From: Bacillota bacterium
GTDB taxonomy: Bacteria > Planctomycetota > UBA8108 > UBA1146
DNA length: 59,064 bases
Direction of reading: 5' to 3'
NCBI GenBank assembly: GCA_003973385.1
Contig: QNYK01000058.1
Coordinates: 1-59,064, forward strand
Positions within the stretch are counted from its first letter, which is position 1. The number at the start of each line of letters is the position of its first letter. The translations under genes and the position numbers were made by a program. Under the pieces are notes generated by a model. The model had not been told where the DNA came from. It saw only the letters and a list, made by a program, of their open reading frames with translations, and made no database searches. Of the stretch, positions 43,797 through 51,536 are shown piece after piece.

Positions 43797-45235
43797 GATG
43801 GCTCCCCGATTCGCTGGCTCAGTACTGACCGACGATGATCTGCGGCGGGTTCGATGCGGCACCCGTACCCCTCGCAGTCGAGTGAGCCGATGGCAAGATC
43901 TCCATCCTGGATGACAAGTTCCGCCCCATCTCCTACCGATCGATACAGGTCTTCATGCTGAGCAACCAGAGCAAGCACCTCTTCGTCAGGTAGGTGGTCG
44001 AGTCCGCGAAAGTAGTGATGCCCATTTCTTTCTACATGACGCAGTCCCAGTGCCACTGCAGTGAGCAGATCCTGGTGCAAGCCCCAGGGGGGCAGATTTG
44101 TCAGGTCTTCACCGCTGATGAATGCGCCGTTTCCGTGCAGATCACACAGCCCTTGATGAGCGATGGAGCGGGACACTCCCTTGCAGTTCTTGGCAGAAAT
44201 CCCTCGATATCCTAATCGGAGAGCCGCGGGAAAGGCCTCCGGGCCGTGATCTGCCTCGTCGATGATGACAGGTGCATATCTGGCGAGGGTTGTGGGGGCT
44301 GCCGACTCATCGAAGGTATTTGCTCTCGGTACCGGTTGTTCGATGCTGACGATCGACTTGACGAAGTTCTGGTTTACGCCACCGGAGAGCTCATCCAGAA
44401 CCTGAGCCAGTTGATCCGGATCGGAATACTGCTCATTGCCGTCCAGTGTGACCCGGTACCCCGGATCTGCTTCCCGATCGAGGATCTGTGCTATTTCGCC
44501 GAGCCGTTCGAGATCCTGATCGGGATCACCACCGACCTTGACCTTGAACCAGCGCAGACCGTATCGCTGAATGTCCTCGACCAGGCTCACCGGAAGCCCA
44601 TCTTCTGGAGCGTCCCCCGACCTCTGTTCCAGATCATCCAGCAGCCCGACCGTATGGCGCACTGCGATGGTTCCCGGCAACGGTGCTGGATGAAAACTCC
44701 AATCGGCCAGGTTTGAATGAAATCGGCCAGCGTCGATGCAAAACAGGTTGCAATCGAGGGCATCGAGGAAAGATAGCCCCACGCCTCGACAGGATGCGTC
44801 CATCAACGCTCGTTCCCAGATCGCACACCCCAGGCCACGGGTCAATCGATCCGCGGCATCGGTCGGCACGGCAAGTACCCGATCCTCGAGCATCCTCCAG
44901 TAGTGGTCAAAGGCACTCGCCTTGGTCCCATCGAGCAGCACATCACCGGCCCTGGAGATGCTATCGATCAGAGATTGGATGTCATCCTCGACGGAGCGAT
45001 CGAGATTCTTCTCGAACCAACGGGGAACCAGTAACTCCGAGGTATATCCTACCAACGGAGTTCCATCGGATGTCTCGGCAGAGATGGTCGCCACAGCCAT
45101 CGGCGCAGTGGTGAGGGTATGAACTCCAAAACGAAACGGGATCCTGGTATTGCAATCCTGAAGCTGGAGATCGATTCCTGTCACCTTGATCTGCAAGCGA
45201 CTCCCTCTCCACAACGGGCTTCCGGTGGCCCGCAT
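43793..45235 (-). CDS. enolase-superfamily (mandelate racemase/muconate lactonizing) protein
   Basis: A 480-residue protein with the superfamily's catalytic set: KxK base in RWFKVKVGG, metal ligands in LDGNEQY, IEQPVP and IIDEAD, and a second lysine in GISAKNCKGV. It is longer than typical 370-residue members, with an enlarged N-terminal capping region. ATG 45235 has GAGG about 7 nt upstream; a TTG at 45196 near a GGAGAGGGAG is an alternative. Enolase-family enzymes abstract the proton next to a carboxylate, giving racemisation or dehydration. One of them epimerises hydroxyproline betaine in other bacteria, a precedent worth testing, but similarity to that enzyme is not evident by eye. Confidence 0.85.
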   Translation of the reverse strand: MRATGSPLWRGSRLQIKVTGIDLQLQDCNTRIPFRFGVHTLTTAPMAVATISAETSDGTPLVGYTSELLVPRWFEKNLDRSVEDDIQSLIDSISRAGDVLLDGTKASAFDHYWRMLEDRVLAVPTDAADRLTRGLGCAIWERALMDASCRGVGLSFLDALDCNLFCIDAGRFHSNLADWSFHPAPLPGTIAVRHTVGLLDDLEQRSGDAPEDGLPVSLVEDIQRYGLRWFKVKVGGDPDQDLERLGEIAQILDREADPGYRVTLDGNEQYSDPDQLAQVLDELSGGVNQNFVKSIVSIEQPVPRANTFDESAAPTTLARYAPVIIDEADHGPEAFPAALRLGYRGISAKNCKGVSRSIAHQGLCDLHGNGAFISGEDLTNLPPWGLHQDLLTAVALGLRHVERNGHHYFRGLDHLPDEEVLALVAQHEDLYRSVGDGAELVIQDGDLAIGSLDCEGYGCRIEPAADHRRSVLSQRIGEPS

Positions 45236-45257
45236 CGTGCCGCCTCGTCAGCGGGGA

Positions 45258-46388
45258 TCAAGAAGTGGCCATCTGCCTCGAAGGATCCCACGGACCGGGA
45301 TCGATGGGGCTCTCCTGGCCGAGAATCGAACAGGTGATCAATTGCGCCGCAGCAGGTGCCTGGGTGATCCCCAGCCCCTCGAAGCCTGCAGCGATCCACA
45401 CCCCCTCGATGCCAGGAAGAGCACCGATGAGAGGCCTATCATCGCCGGTCGCAGCACGAGTTCCACTCCATGTGCGAACCACTGGCAAGCCAGAGATTCC
45501 GGGCACAAAGCGTTCACTGCGTACCATGATCCGCTCGATCAATTCGCTGTCGACTTCCCCGGCTCGTCGAGGACGACGACTCGAACCGATGCACAGTTGC
45601 CCTGTAGACCTTGGCAGGATGGCACAGGCCACCGTGTCTTCCACCTCCCCCAGGGCACCCTGCTGGTACGCCGCTTCCACGACATGATGATTCAACACGC
45701 AGGTGCCTCTACTCGTGATGGCGAGATGCCCCTCTCTGGGCAGAATGGGGATGCTGACCCCGGTCTCCTCGCACAGTTCGAGCGCCTCCAGACCTGAAGC
45801 GATGACGATCGCATCCGCTGAAATACTGGTTCCATCGTCGAGAAGTACTTGTCCCCGTTCGACGGCGAGTACCTTCACCGAGGTTCGTATGGTCGCTCCA
45901 ATTTGTACGGCTTCCCCGACCATCGAAGCGGCTGCAGTGGGAGCGTAAATCGCACCGTCCTCAGGCAATCTCAATCCGCCACGGAGATCCCTCGCCAGCG
46001 CAGGCTCGACCTCGAACAATGACGACCCCTCGAGCAGATCGGCTGCAACTCCAGCCTCATTCAGTCGTGAAGCAGCCAAACCGAGGTCAGCAAGGGAAGC
46101 ATCGTCTTCAGCCATCCAGAGCGTGCCGATCTCGACGAAGCCGTCTTCTTCGGAGCTGGGTGGAGCATCCTCTCGCCAGATCTTTCTGCCGAGAATACAG
46201 AGTTGAATACTGGCTTCATCTGCGGCGTTGACGGTGATATGTCCCATTCCTGCTGCCGTCGCGCCTCTGACTCCTGGGGCCTCCCCCTGCTCGAGAAGCA
46301 CCACGTCTGCTCCTTCTCGGGCGAGCGACCGGGCGCAGCTGGCGCCCACCACCCCGGCTCCGACGATGACTACCTTGAGAATTGCCAT
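45258..46388 (-). CDS. DAO-family FAD oxidoreductase, probable D-hydroxyproline dehydrogenase catalytic subunit
   Basis: A 376-residue flavoprotein with an N-terminal Rossmann motif (VVIVGAGVVGASCARSLAREGADVV, split over the first 30 residues), the ATAAGMGHI flavin loop, and the C-terminal FAD block IEGVWIAAGFEGLGITQAP. This architecture matches the beta subunit of D-hydroxyproline dehydrogenase and also glycine oxidase or DadA. The presence of the fused 2Fe-2S/FAD partner and hydroxyproline epimerase in the same operon supports the first. ATG 46388 overlaps the glycosyltransferase stop by one base (TGATG). Confidence 0.85.
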   Translation of the reverse strand: MAILKVVIVGAGVVGASCARSLAREGADVVLLEQGEAPGVRGATAAGMGHITVNAADEASIQLCILGRKIWREDAPPSSEEDGFVEIGTLWMAEDDASLADLGLAASRLNEAGVAADLLEGSSLFEVEPALARDLRGGLRLPEDGAIYAPTAAASMVGEAVQIGATIRTSVKVLAVERGQVLLDDGTSISADAIVIASGLEALELCEETGVSIPILPREGHLAITSRGTCVLNHHVVEAAYQQGALGEVEDTVACAILPRSTGQLCIGSSRRPRRAGEVDSELIERIMVRSERFVPGISGLPVVRTWSGTRAATGDDRPLIGALPGIEGVWIAAGFEGLGITQAPAAAQLITCSILGQESPIDPGPWDPSRQMATS

Positions 46389-47476
46389 CAGTGAGGTCCA
46401 TCGGCGAGTTCGATCGCCTGCCTGTAAACCTCGACCGTCTGGCGTGCACAACTCTTCCAGTCAAATGCCAGAGCATGGTTCCTGGCTCGGTCTCGATGGG
46501 TGCGGTCATGTCCCAGGGCGCGATGCAGAGCTGCTGCGATGGATGCGGGATCATCCGGGTCACAGGACTCTGCGAGATCTCCCCCGATCTCTGGAGCAGC
46601 ACCGCGGGACGAGACCACAACAGGAGTACCGCAAGCCATCGATTCCAGCACGGGCAATCCAAAGCCCTCATAGTGAGTGCAGTAGAGGAGAGCCTTCGCC
46701 GATGAATACAGGGAGGGCAACACATCATCCCCGAGCCAACCGACGAGCCTGACGCGCCCGCATCCTTCACTCTCGATCAACTCCTGTATTCCTGTGCCGC
46801 CAAAAGAAGCCTCTCCGGCGATGACGAGTGGAACATCTCCGAGTTCTGCGGCGAGGAAGCCCCTGACGATTCCCGGAATGTTCTTTCGATGTGAAAGATC
46901 TCCAACATAGATGATCGCTTCAGTCGGGATGCCACGGACAGCGAGAACTTCAGCGGCCTTTGACTGCTCTATCGGTTGAAACACCGGATCGACACCATGG
47001 TGAACCACTACCACTTTTTCCGGATCACACTCGACTCCGCCCAGAAAGTCACGGCGTGTCGTCTCGCTGACTGCGATGATCCTCTGACAGTCAGCGGCGA
47101 TGGCCTGGTAGGAAGCGATCTTCTTGTCGCGGAATTCTCTTGTAGAGATTTGTCGGCTCATCCGATCTTCTGGCAACAGATGAACCACATCATGAATCGT
47201 GGCAACCCTTGGTGAGTTCCACCGCGGAACTCTAGAATCGGTGACATGAACCACATCGGGCCGACGAAGTGGTGGCCACCACGGTTCCTGGATCCAGAAG
47301 CGATTCACGGTCGGAATTGACAATCGATGTCGATGGCGGTGGAGGTGAGAGCACCGTGTACCGAGCGAGATCTTCGACCCGATGTCGTCGAGCGCCCGCG
47401 CCAACTGGGCGGTGTATCTGCCGATCCCGGTGGGTCGGGGAGTACAAGCAGCAGTGGCATCGATGGCGATCCGCAC
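46388..47476 (-). CDS. GT4-family glycosyltransferase
   Basis: A 362-residue retaining glycosyltransferase with a GT-B fold. Seen are the acceptor-domain start RIAIDATAACTPRPTGIGRY, the donor-domain YVGDLSHRKNIPGIV, GWLGDDVLPSLYSSAKALLY and the nucleotide-sugar motif HYEGFGLPVLESMACGTPVVV. GTG 47476 has GGAGG 4 nt upstream. Its position inside a catabolic operon, coupled to the next gene by TGATG, is unexpected. It may be a passenger or may link the operon to glycosylated substrate or product. A 14-nt palindrome (47486-47499, CCTAGT AG ACTAGG) lies in the 36-nt gap just upstream. Confidence 0.88.
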   Translation of the reverse strand: MRIAIDATAACTPRPTGIGRYTAQLARALDDIGSKISLGTRCSHLHRHRHRLSIPTVNRFWIQEPWWPPLRRPDVVHVTDSRVPRWNSPRVATIHDVVHLLPEDRMSRQISTREFRDKKIASYQAIAADCQRIIAVSETTRRDFLGGVECDPEKVVVVHHGVDPVFQPIEQSKAAEVLAVRGIPTEAIIYVGDLSHRKNIPGIVRGFLAAELGDVPLVIAGEASFGGTGIQELIESEGCGRVRLVGWLGDDVLPSLYSSAKALLYCTHYEGFGLPVLESMACGTPVVVSSRGAAPEIGGDLAESCDPDDPASIAAALHRALGHDRTHRDRARNHALAFDWKSCARQTVEVYRQAIELADGPH

Positions 47477-47512
47477 ATTACCTCCCCTAGTAGACTAGGT
47501 CAGTCGCAACGC

Positions 47513-48457
47513 TCAGTCGATGCCATGCCGAAATGGATCATCCGGCGGAAAGTACAATGTACCCTCTCCACACATCGATGATCGGCCTCGAATCGTCGGA
47601 ATGATGCCTCCATCCACCACTCTGAAGGAACCGACGAAACTCGTTCCGAGTACCCCGACCTGGGTCCAACGATCGCCCTCATCCAGTTGACCCCGTTGAT
47701 GCTGACACGCCATCGTGGCACTGGTGCCAGTGCCGCAGGGGGAGCGATCCCACTGCTTGCCCGGACACAGGACAAAGGAACGGGTTCCAGCGGCTTCTGT
47801 ACCCGACAACGGCTGATGCAGGTCGATGTGATCGATCTCCTCGCCATCAGGCCCTGTCACTCCCTGCTCACGCAGCGCATCACGAATCCGACAGGCATGA
47901 TCAGTCAGCGCATCCACATTTGTAAACTCGACGGTCATCCCTGGAGACTCCGTGATGAAGAACCAGTTTCCTCCCCAGGCAATATCGCCGATCACCTCGT
48001 CACCACCTTCCAGCGTGACGGAGCAATTGGACGCACTACGATAACTACGGACATTTTCGAGAGAGATCTCTCCATCGTCATGCAGTTGCATCTCGACAAC
48101 GCCAGCATTCGTCTCCAGTTTGCATTTCCCGACATCGACCCGGCCGGCGTGCCTGAGCGCTTCGATCACCCCCATCGCCCCATGGCCACACATTCCGAGT
48201 ACTCCTACATTATTGAAGAAGATCACTGCGGCTTCGCAATCGGCCAGAGAACTCTCGAGCAGTAGTGCTCCCACCATCGCTTCGTGACCACGAGGCTCGC
48301 GAACGATCCCCGCTCTCAGTGAGTCATGGTCACTCAGCATCACAGCGCATCGCTGGGATGCTGAACCAATTCCGAGGTCCGGGAAGCCGCCAGTGATGAC
48401 TCGCGTCGGCTCTCCTGCGGTATGGGTATCGATGTAGTGAATCGGTGAAAGCGACAT
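47513..48457 (-). CDS. 4-hydroxyproline 2-epimerase (proline racemase family)
   Basis: A 314-residue cofactor-independent epimerase expected to convert trans-4-hydroxy-L-proline to cis-4-hydroxy-D-proline. Both catalytic cysteines are present: MCGHG at about residue 90 and SPCGTGT at about residue 238. A second Thr or Ser there would have meant trans-3-hydroxyproline dehydratase. The N-terminal IDTHTAGEPTRV and NNVGVLGMCGHG, WGGNWFF segments are typical of hydroxyproline epimerases. It starts 2 nt after the O-methyltransferase stop, so it is firmly inside the operon. Confidence 0.92.
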   Translation of the reverse strand: MSLSPIHYIDTHTAGEPTRVITGGFPDLGIGSASQRCAVMLSDHDSLRAGIVREPRGHEAMVGALLLESSLADCEAAVIFFNNVGVLGMCGHGAMGVIEALRHAGRVDVGKCKLETNAGVVEMQLHDDGEISLENVRSYRSASNCSVTLEGGDEVIGDIAWGGNWFFITESPGMTVEFTNVDALTDHACRIRDALREQGVTGPDGEEIDHIDLHQPLSGTEAAGTRSFVLCPGKQWDRSPCGTGTSATMACQHQRGQLDEGDRWTQVGVLGTSFVGSFRVVDGGIIPTIRGRSSMCGEGTLYFPPDDPFRHGID

Positions 48458-48459
48458 CC

Positions 48460-49149
48460 TCAGAGAACCCGCGCCACCAGAAGGCCCTGGCGCATCGGAA
48501 GGATGGTCCCCTGCAAGCGTGGATGGTCAGAGACCCTTCGGTTGAACTGATCGATGGCAACTCGACTCGGCTCATCATCGATGGAATCTGGGATCCAACC
48601 ATCTCCTGCTCCCAGAACATTGTCTGCAACGATCAATCCACCGCTTCGCAACAGTGGCAGACCCGCATCCAGGTACCCGGGATACTCCGTCTTGATGGCA
48701 TCGAGAAAGAGTAGATCGCAACTACCCTGGCCCAACTCCTCGACCAGTTCGGGAAGCAGTGTCAGCCCCTCTCCCTGTCGAACGTCGATGCGCGTCTCAC
48801 CCGATCTCTGGATGGCGGCGCGCGCAAACTCCACATGGTCTGGATTCGCCTCGATTGTGATCAGCTTCCCATCGGCGGCCAGTCCCCCGGCGAGAGCGAG
48901 GGCACTCGCCCCCCCGAGGGTTCCCACTTCCACCACCAGTTTCGATCCGCCGTCGCGGCAGACTGCAGTGAGCAGGGTGAGCCAGCGACCGACGGTTGCG
49001 CCGACTGAGATGGCGGGAAGCCCAGCATCGAGAGACGCTTCATGTTCGCGGCTCCAACGGTCGGCATCATCACTGAAGAGATGGTCGATGTAGGTGTGAG
49101 TTCTTTCCCAGCGCTGCTGGGACATCCCTCCATCGATCGAGTCCGCCAT
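48460..49149 (-). CDS. class I SAM-dependent O-methyltransferase (CCoAOMT-like)
   Basis: A 229-residue enzyme with the AdoMet motif VVEVGTLGGASAL, the acidic ITIEANP strand, and the metal-binding pair LDAIK and ADNVL typical of cation-dependent family 3 O-methyltransferases. ATG 49149 has AGGAG 5 nt upstream. It lies 17 nt downstream of icd and 2 nt upstream of the epimerase. The substrate is unknown; bacterial homologues act on small catechols or on unidentified metabolites. Confidence 0.88.
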   Translation of the reverse strand: MADSIDGGMSQQRWERTHTYIDHLFSDDADRWSREHEASLDAGLPAISVGATVGRWLTLLTAVCRDGGSKLVVEVGTLGGASALALAGGLAADGKLITIEANPDHVEFARAAIQRSGETRIDVRQGEGLTLLPELVEELGQGSCDLLFLDAIKTEYPGYLDAGLPLLRSGGLIVADNVLGAGDGWIPDSIDDEPSRVAIDQFNRRVSDHPRLQGTILPMRQGLLVARVL

Positions 49150-49166
49150 CTCTTCTCCTCTCGGTG

Positions 49167-50384
49167 TCAGATGCCCCGCTTCGCTTGCAGATTTTCGTCA
49201 AGTTTCTCCAGAAACTGCTCTGTAGTGAGAAAGGGGGTATCCGCACCGACGAGGATCGCCAGATCCTTGGTCATGTCGCCCGCTTCCACCGTCTCGATGC
49301 AAACAGCTTCCAGATCGGCTGCAAACTGACCCAGTGCCTCGTTGCCATCGAGTGATGCTCGATGGGCAAATCCGCGGGTCCAGGCGAAGATACTGGCGAT
49401 GGGGTTGGTCGAGGTGGGATTCCCCTTCTGATGCTCGCGGTAGTGGCGCGTGACGGTGCCGTGTGCGGCTTCCGCCTCGACCGTCTTTCCGTCAGGTGTC
49501 ATCAGAACACTCGTCATCAGCCCCAGCGAACCGAAGCCCTGCGCGACCGTATCCGATTGCACGTCCCCGTCGTAGTTCTTGCACGCCCACACGAATCCAC
49601 CACTCCATTTCATGGCACAGGCTACCATGTCGTCGATCAGCCGATGCTCGTAGGTGATTCCTGCATCTTCGAACGCAGGCCCGAACTCACCATCGAACAC
49701 TTCCTGGAACAGATCCTTGAAGCGACCGTCATAGGCCTTGAGGATGGTGTTCTTGGTCGACAGGTAAACTGGCCACTTTCGCTGCAACCCATAGTTCAAG
49801 CAGGCTCGAGCAAATCCACGGATCGATTCATCCAGGTTGTACATACCCATGGCGATGCCGGGTTCTTCGAACTGCATCACATCATAGGTCTGAACATCTC
49901 CACCCTCAGTGGGCGTGAATGTCATCGTCAATTTTCCAGGACCAGGAATCAGAAAGTCGGTAGCTCTGTACTGATCGCCGTGAGCATGGCGACCGATCAC
50001 GATCGAGTCGGTCCAGCCGGGCACGAGGCGAGGAACATTCTTGCAGATGATGGGTTCACGGAAGACGGTCCCGCCGATGATGTTGCGAATGGTTCCGTTT
50101 GGAGAACGCCACATCTTCTTGAGGCCAAACTCTTCCACTCTCTGCTCATCGGGTGTGATGGTGGCGCACTTGACTCCAACGCCATGCTCGAGGATTGCAT
50201 TTGCCGCGTCGATGGTGATCTGATCCTCGGTGGCATCACGGCTTTCGACACCGAGATCGAAGTATTTCAGATCCACATCCACGTAGGGAAGGATCAGGCG
50301 GTCCTTGATGAACTGCCAGATGATGCGGGTCATCTCGTCGCCATCGAGTTCGACGACTGGATTCTCCACCTTGATCTTGTCCAC
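49167..50384 (-). CDS. icd: NADP-dependent isocitrate dehydrogenase (eukaryote-like type)
   Basis: A 405-residue TCA-cycle enzyme that makes 2-oxoglutarate and NADPH. The opening [20 protein letters not shown], the substrate loop [13 protein letters not shown] and the coenzyme region [14 protein letters not shown] mark the homodimeric type related to eukaryotic IDH1/IDH2, also found in many bacteria. GTG 50384 has AGGAG 6 nt upstream. It is the first gene of the hydroxyproline operon by spacing (17 nt to the next gene). A shared product, 2-oxoglutarate, links it to the pathway, though cotranscription might be incidental. Confidence 0.96.
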   Translation of the reverse strand: MDKIKVENPVVELDGDEMTRIIWQFIKDRLILPYVDVDLKYFDLGVESRDATEDQITIDAANAILEHGVGVKCATITPDEQRVEEFGLKKMWRSPNGTIRNIIGGTVFREPIICKNVPRLVPGWTDSIVIGRHAHGDQYRATDFLIPGPGKLTMTFTPTEGGDVQTYDVMQFEEPGIAMGMYNLDESIRGFARACLNYGLQRKWPVYLSTKNTILKAYDGRFKDLFQEVFDGEFGPAFEDAGITYEHRLIDDMVACAMKWSGGFVWACKNYDGDVQSDTVAQGFGSLGLMTSVLMTPDGKTVEAEAAHGTVTRHYREHQKGNPTSTNPIASIFAWTRGFAHRASLDGNEALGQFAADLEAVCIETVEAGDMTKDLAILVGADTPFLTTEQFLEKLDENLQAKRGI

Positions 50385-50422
50385 GATTCACTCCTGACGT
50401 CCGGGATGCTCCCTAGAGTACT

Positions 50423-50457
50423 GACTGCACAGTCCTGACCCTGAGATTCTAGGATCT
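50423..50457. promoter_or_regulatory. palindromes in the icd leader, candidate operator
   Basis: In the 108-nt gap between mutM and icd are a 12-nt inverted repeat GACTG-CA-CAGTC (50423-50434) and an imperfect palindrome AGATTCTAGGATCT (50444-50457). They lie 39-73 nt upstream of the icd start. No convincing -10/-35 pair was seen. A regulator binding here could control the whole operon; no regulator gene is encoded within it. Confidence 0.3.
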
Positions 50458-50492
50458 GACCTCGGCGGTGGGAAGCGGACCCGGTAGGGATG

Positions 50493-51308
50493 CTATTTCT
50501 GGCATCCAGAGCAGAAGTAGAGCGATCGATTTCCTTTCACCGCCCTGCGGATCTGCCCTTCACAGCGGCTACAGGGCTCTCCATCGCGTCCATAGACCTC
50601 GAATGTGTGCTGGAAGTAGCCCGGCTCACCGTCTGGATCGACAAAATCCCTCAAGGTGGTTCCCCCCTGAACGAGGGCCCGGGTCAGCACATCCTGGATC
50701 GCCGATGCGAGTCGCAGGTATCGCTCCCTGGCGATGCGGCCACAGGATCGATCGGGACGGATACCCGCAAGCCAGGCAGCTTCATTGGCATAGATATTTC
50801 CTACACCCGCAATCACCCGAGTATCGAGCAGGAAATCTCTCAAGCGGACTCGTCGCCCACGCGACCTGTCGTAGAGAAGTTCGCCCAGGTGTTCTTGCTC
50901 CAGTGGCTCCGGACCAAGGTCTCGAAGGAGCACATGCTCTGCAGGCTGATCTCCAGCCCAGGTCACGATGCCAAAACGTCGAGGATCGTGGTATCGCAGT
51001 TGCCTGCCATCGTCCAGGTACCAGATGACATGATCATGAGTCCTCAGTTCTTCCCTGTTCTCGACAATCCTCAGGCTCCCCGACATTCCGAGGTGAATGA
51101 GCAGCACTCCCGCCGTTGTTTCCAGCAGCAGATACTTGGCTCGCCTGTGAGTCTCAGCGAATCTGGCACCGCGCAATTTCTCGTCGAGATCGCCGGGAAC
51201 AGGCAGCCTCAACCTGGAGTTTCGGACCACGACTTCCTCGATGCAGCAGCCTCGGATCCGGTCCGAGATTCCGCGGCGAGTGGTCTCTACCTCTGGCAGT
51301 TCTGGCAC
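50493..51308 (-). CDS. mutM: formamidopyrimidine-DNA glycosylase
   Basis: A 271-residue base-excision repair enzyme for oxidised purines. It begins GTG followed at once by PELPEVETT, so the catalytic N-terminal proline and glutamate are correctly exposed. HLGMSGSLRI, the H2TH region (DTRVIAGVGNIYANEAAW) and the C-terminal zinc finger CSRC...CSGC are intact. The frame is open upstream to 51494 but that extension lacks homology and would bury the catalytic proline. It is divergent from topA. Confidence 0.96.
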   Translation of the reverse strand: MPELPEVETTRRGISDRIRGCCIEEVVVRNSRLRLPVPGDLDEKLRGARFAETHRRAKYLLLETTAGVLLIHLGMSGSLRIVENREELRTHDHVIWYLDDGRQLRYHDPRRFGIVTWAGDQPAEHVLLRDLGPEPLEQEHLGELLYDRSRGRRVRLRDFLLDTRVIAGVGNIYANEAAWLAGIRPDRSCGRIARERYLRLASAIQDVLTRALVQGGTTLRDFVDPDGEPGYFQHTFEVYGRDGEPCSRCEGQIRRAVKGNRSLYFCSGCQK

Positions 51309-51536
51309 CGGATTCGCCCCTTTCTGCCCCCCGAGACCGGGCTGGATGGAAAAAATCCACTTTCCTCGCCGAGCGGGCCCATTTGCCAGCATGACCCCGA
51401 TTGCTGCCGTTTCCAGGGTCCAGATTTGTTCCGAATGGCAAAAAGATGGCTTGAAAGAGGCACCCCATGCCGGGTACCCGTAGATGCAGCACACCCCGCT
51501 TCGGCGCCAGCAGCGGGGAGAAGGGCCGAAAACATC
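51309..51536. other. mutM-topA divergent intergenic region
   Basis: 228 nt shared by two divergent genes. Near the topA side a hairpin (CCCCGCT 51494-51500 with AGCGGGG 51512-51518) overlaps the GGGGAGAAGGG purine stretch that should act as the topA ribosome binding site. A weak TTGAAA...TACCCG pair lies upstream (about 51450-51480). Nothing else recognisable. Confidence 0.4.

Noticed and set aside
49362..50438. 358-codon plus-strand ORF opposite icd
   Set aside because: icd is unmistakable on the other strand; the antisense frame is a mirror of its codon usage.
50490..51536. N-terminal extension of TopA by 349 codons
   Set aside because: The extension is antisense to mutM and lacks homology, while the TOPRIM domain starts right after ATG 51537.
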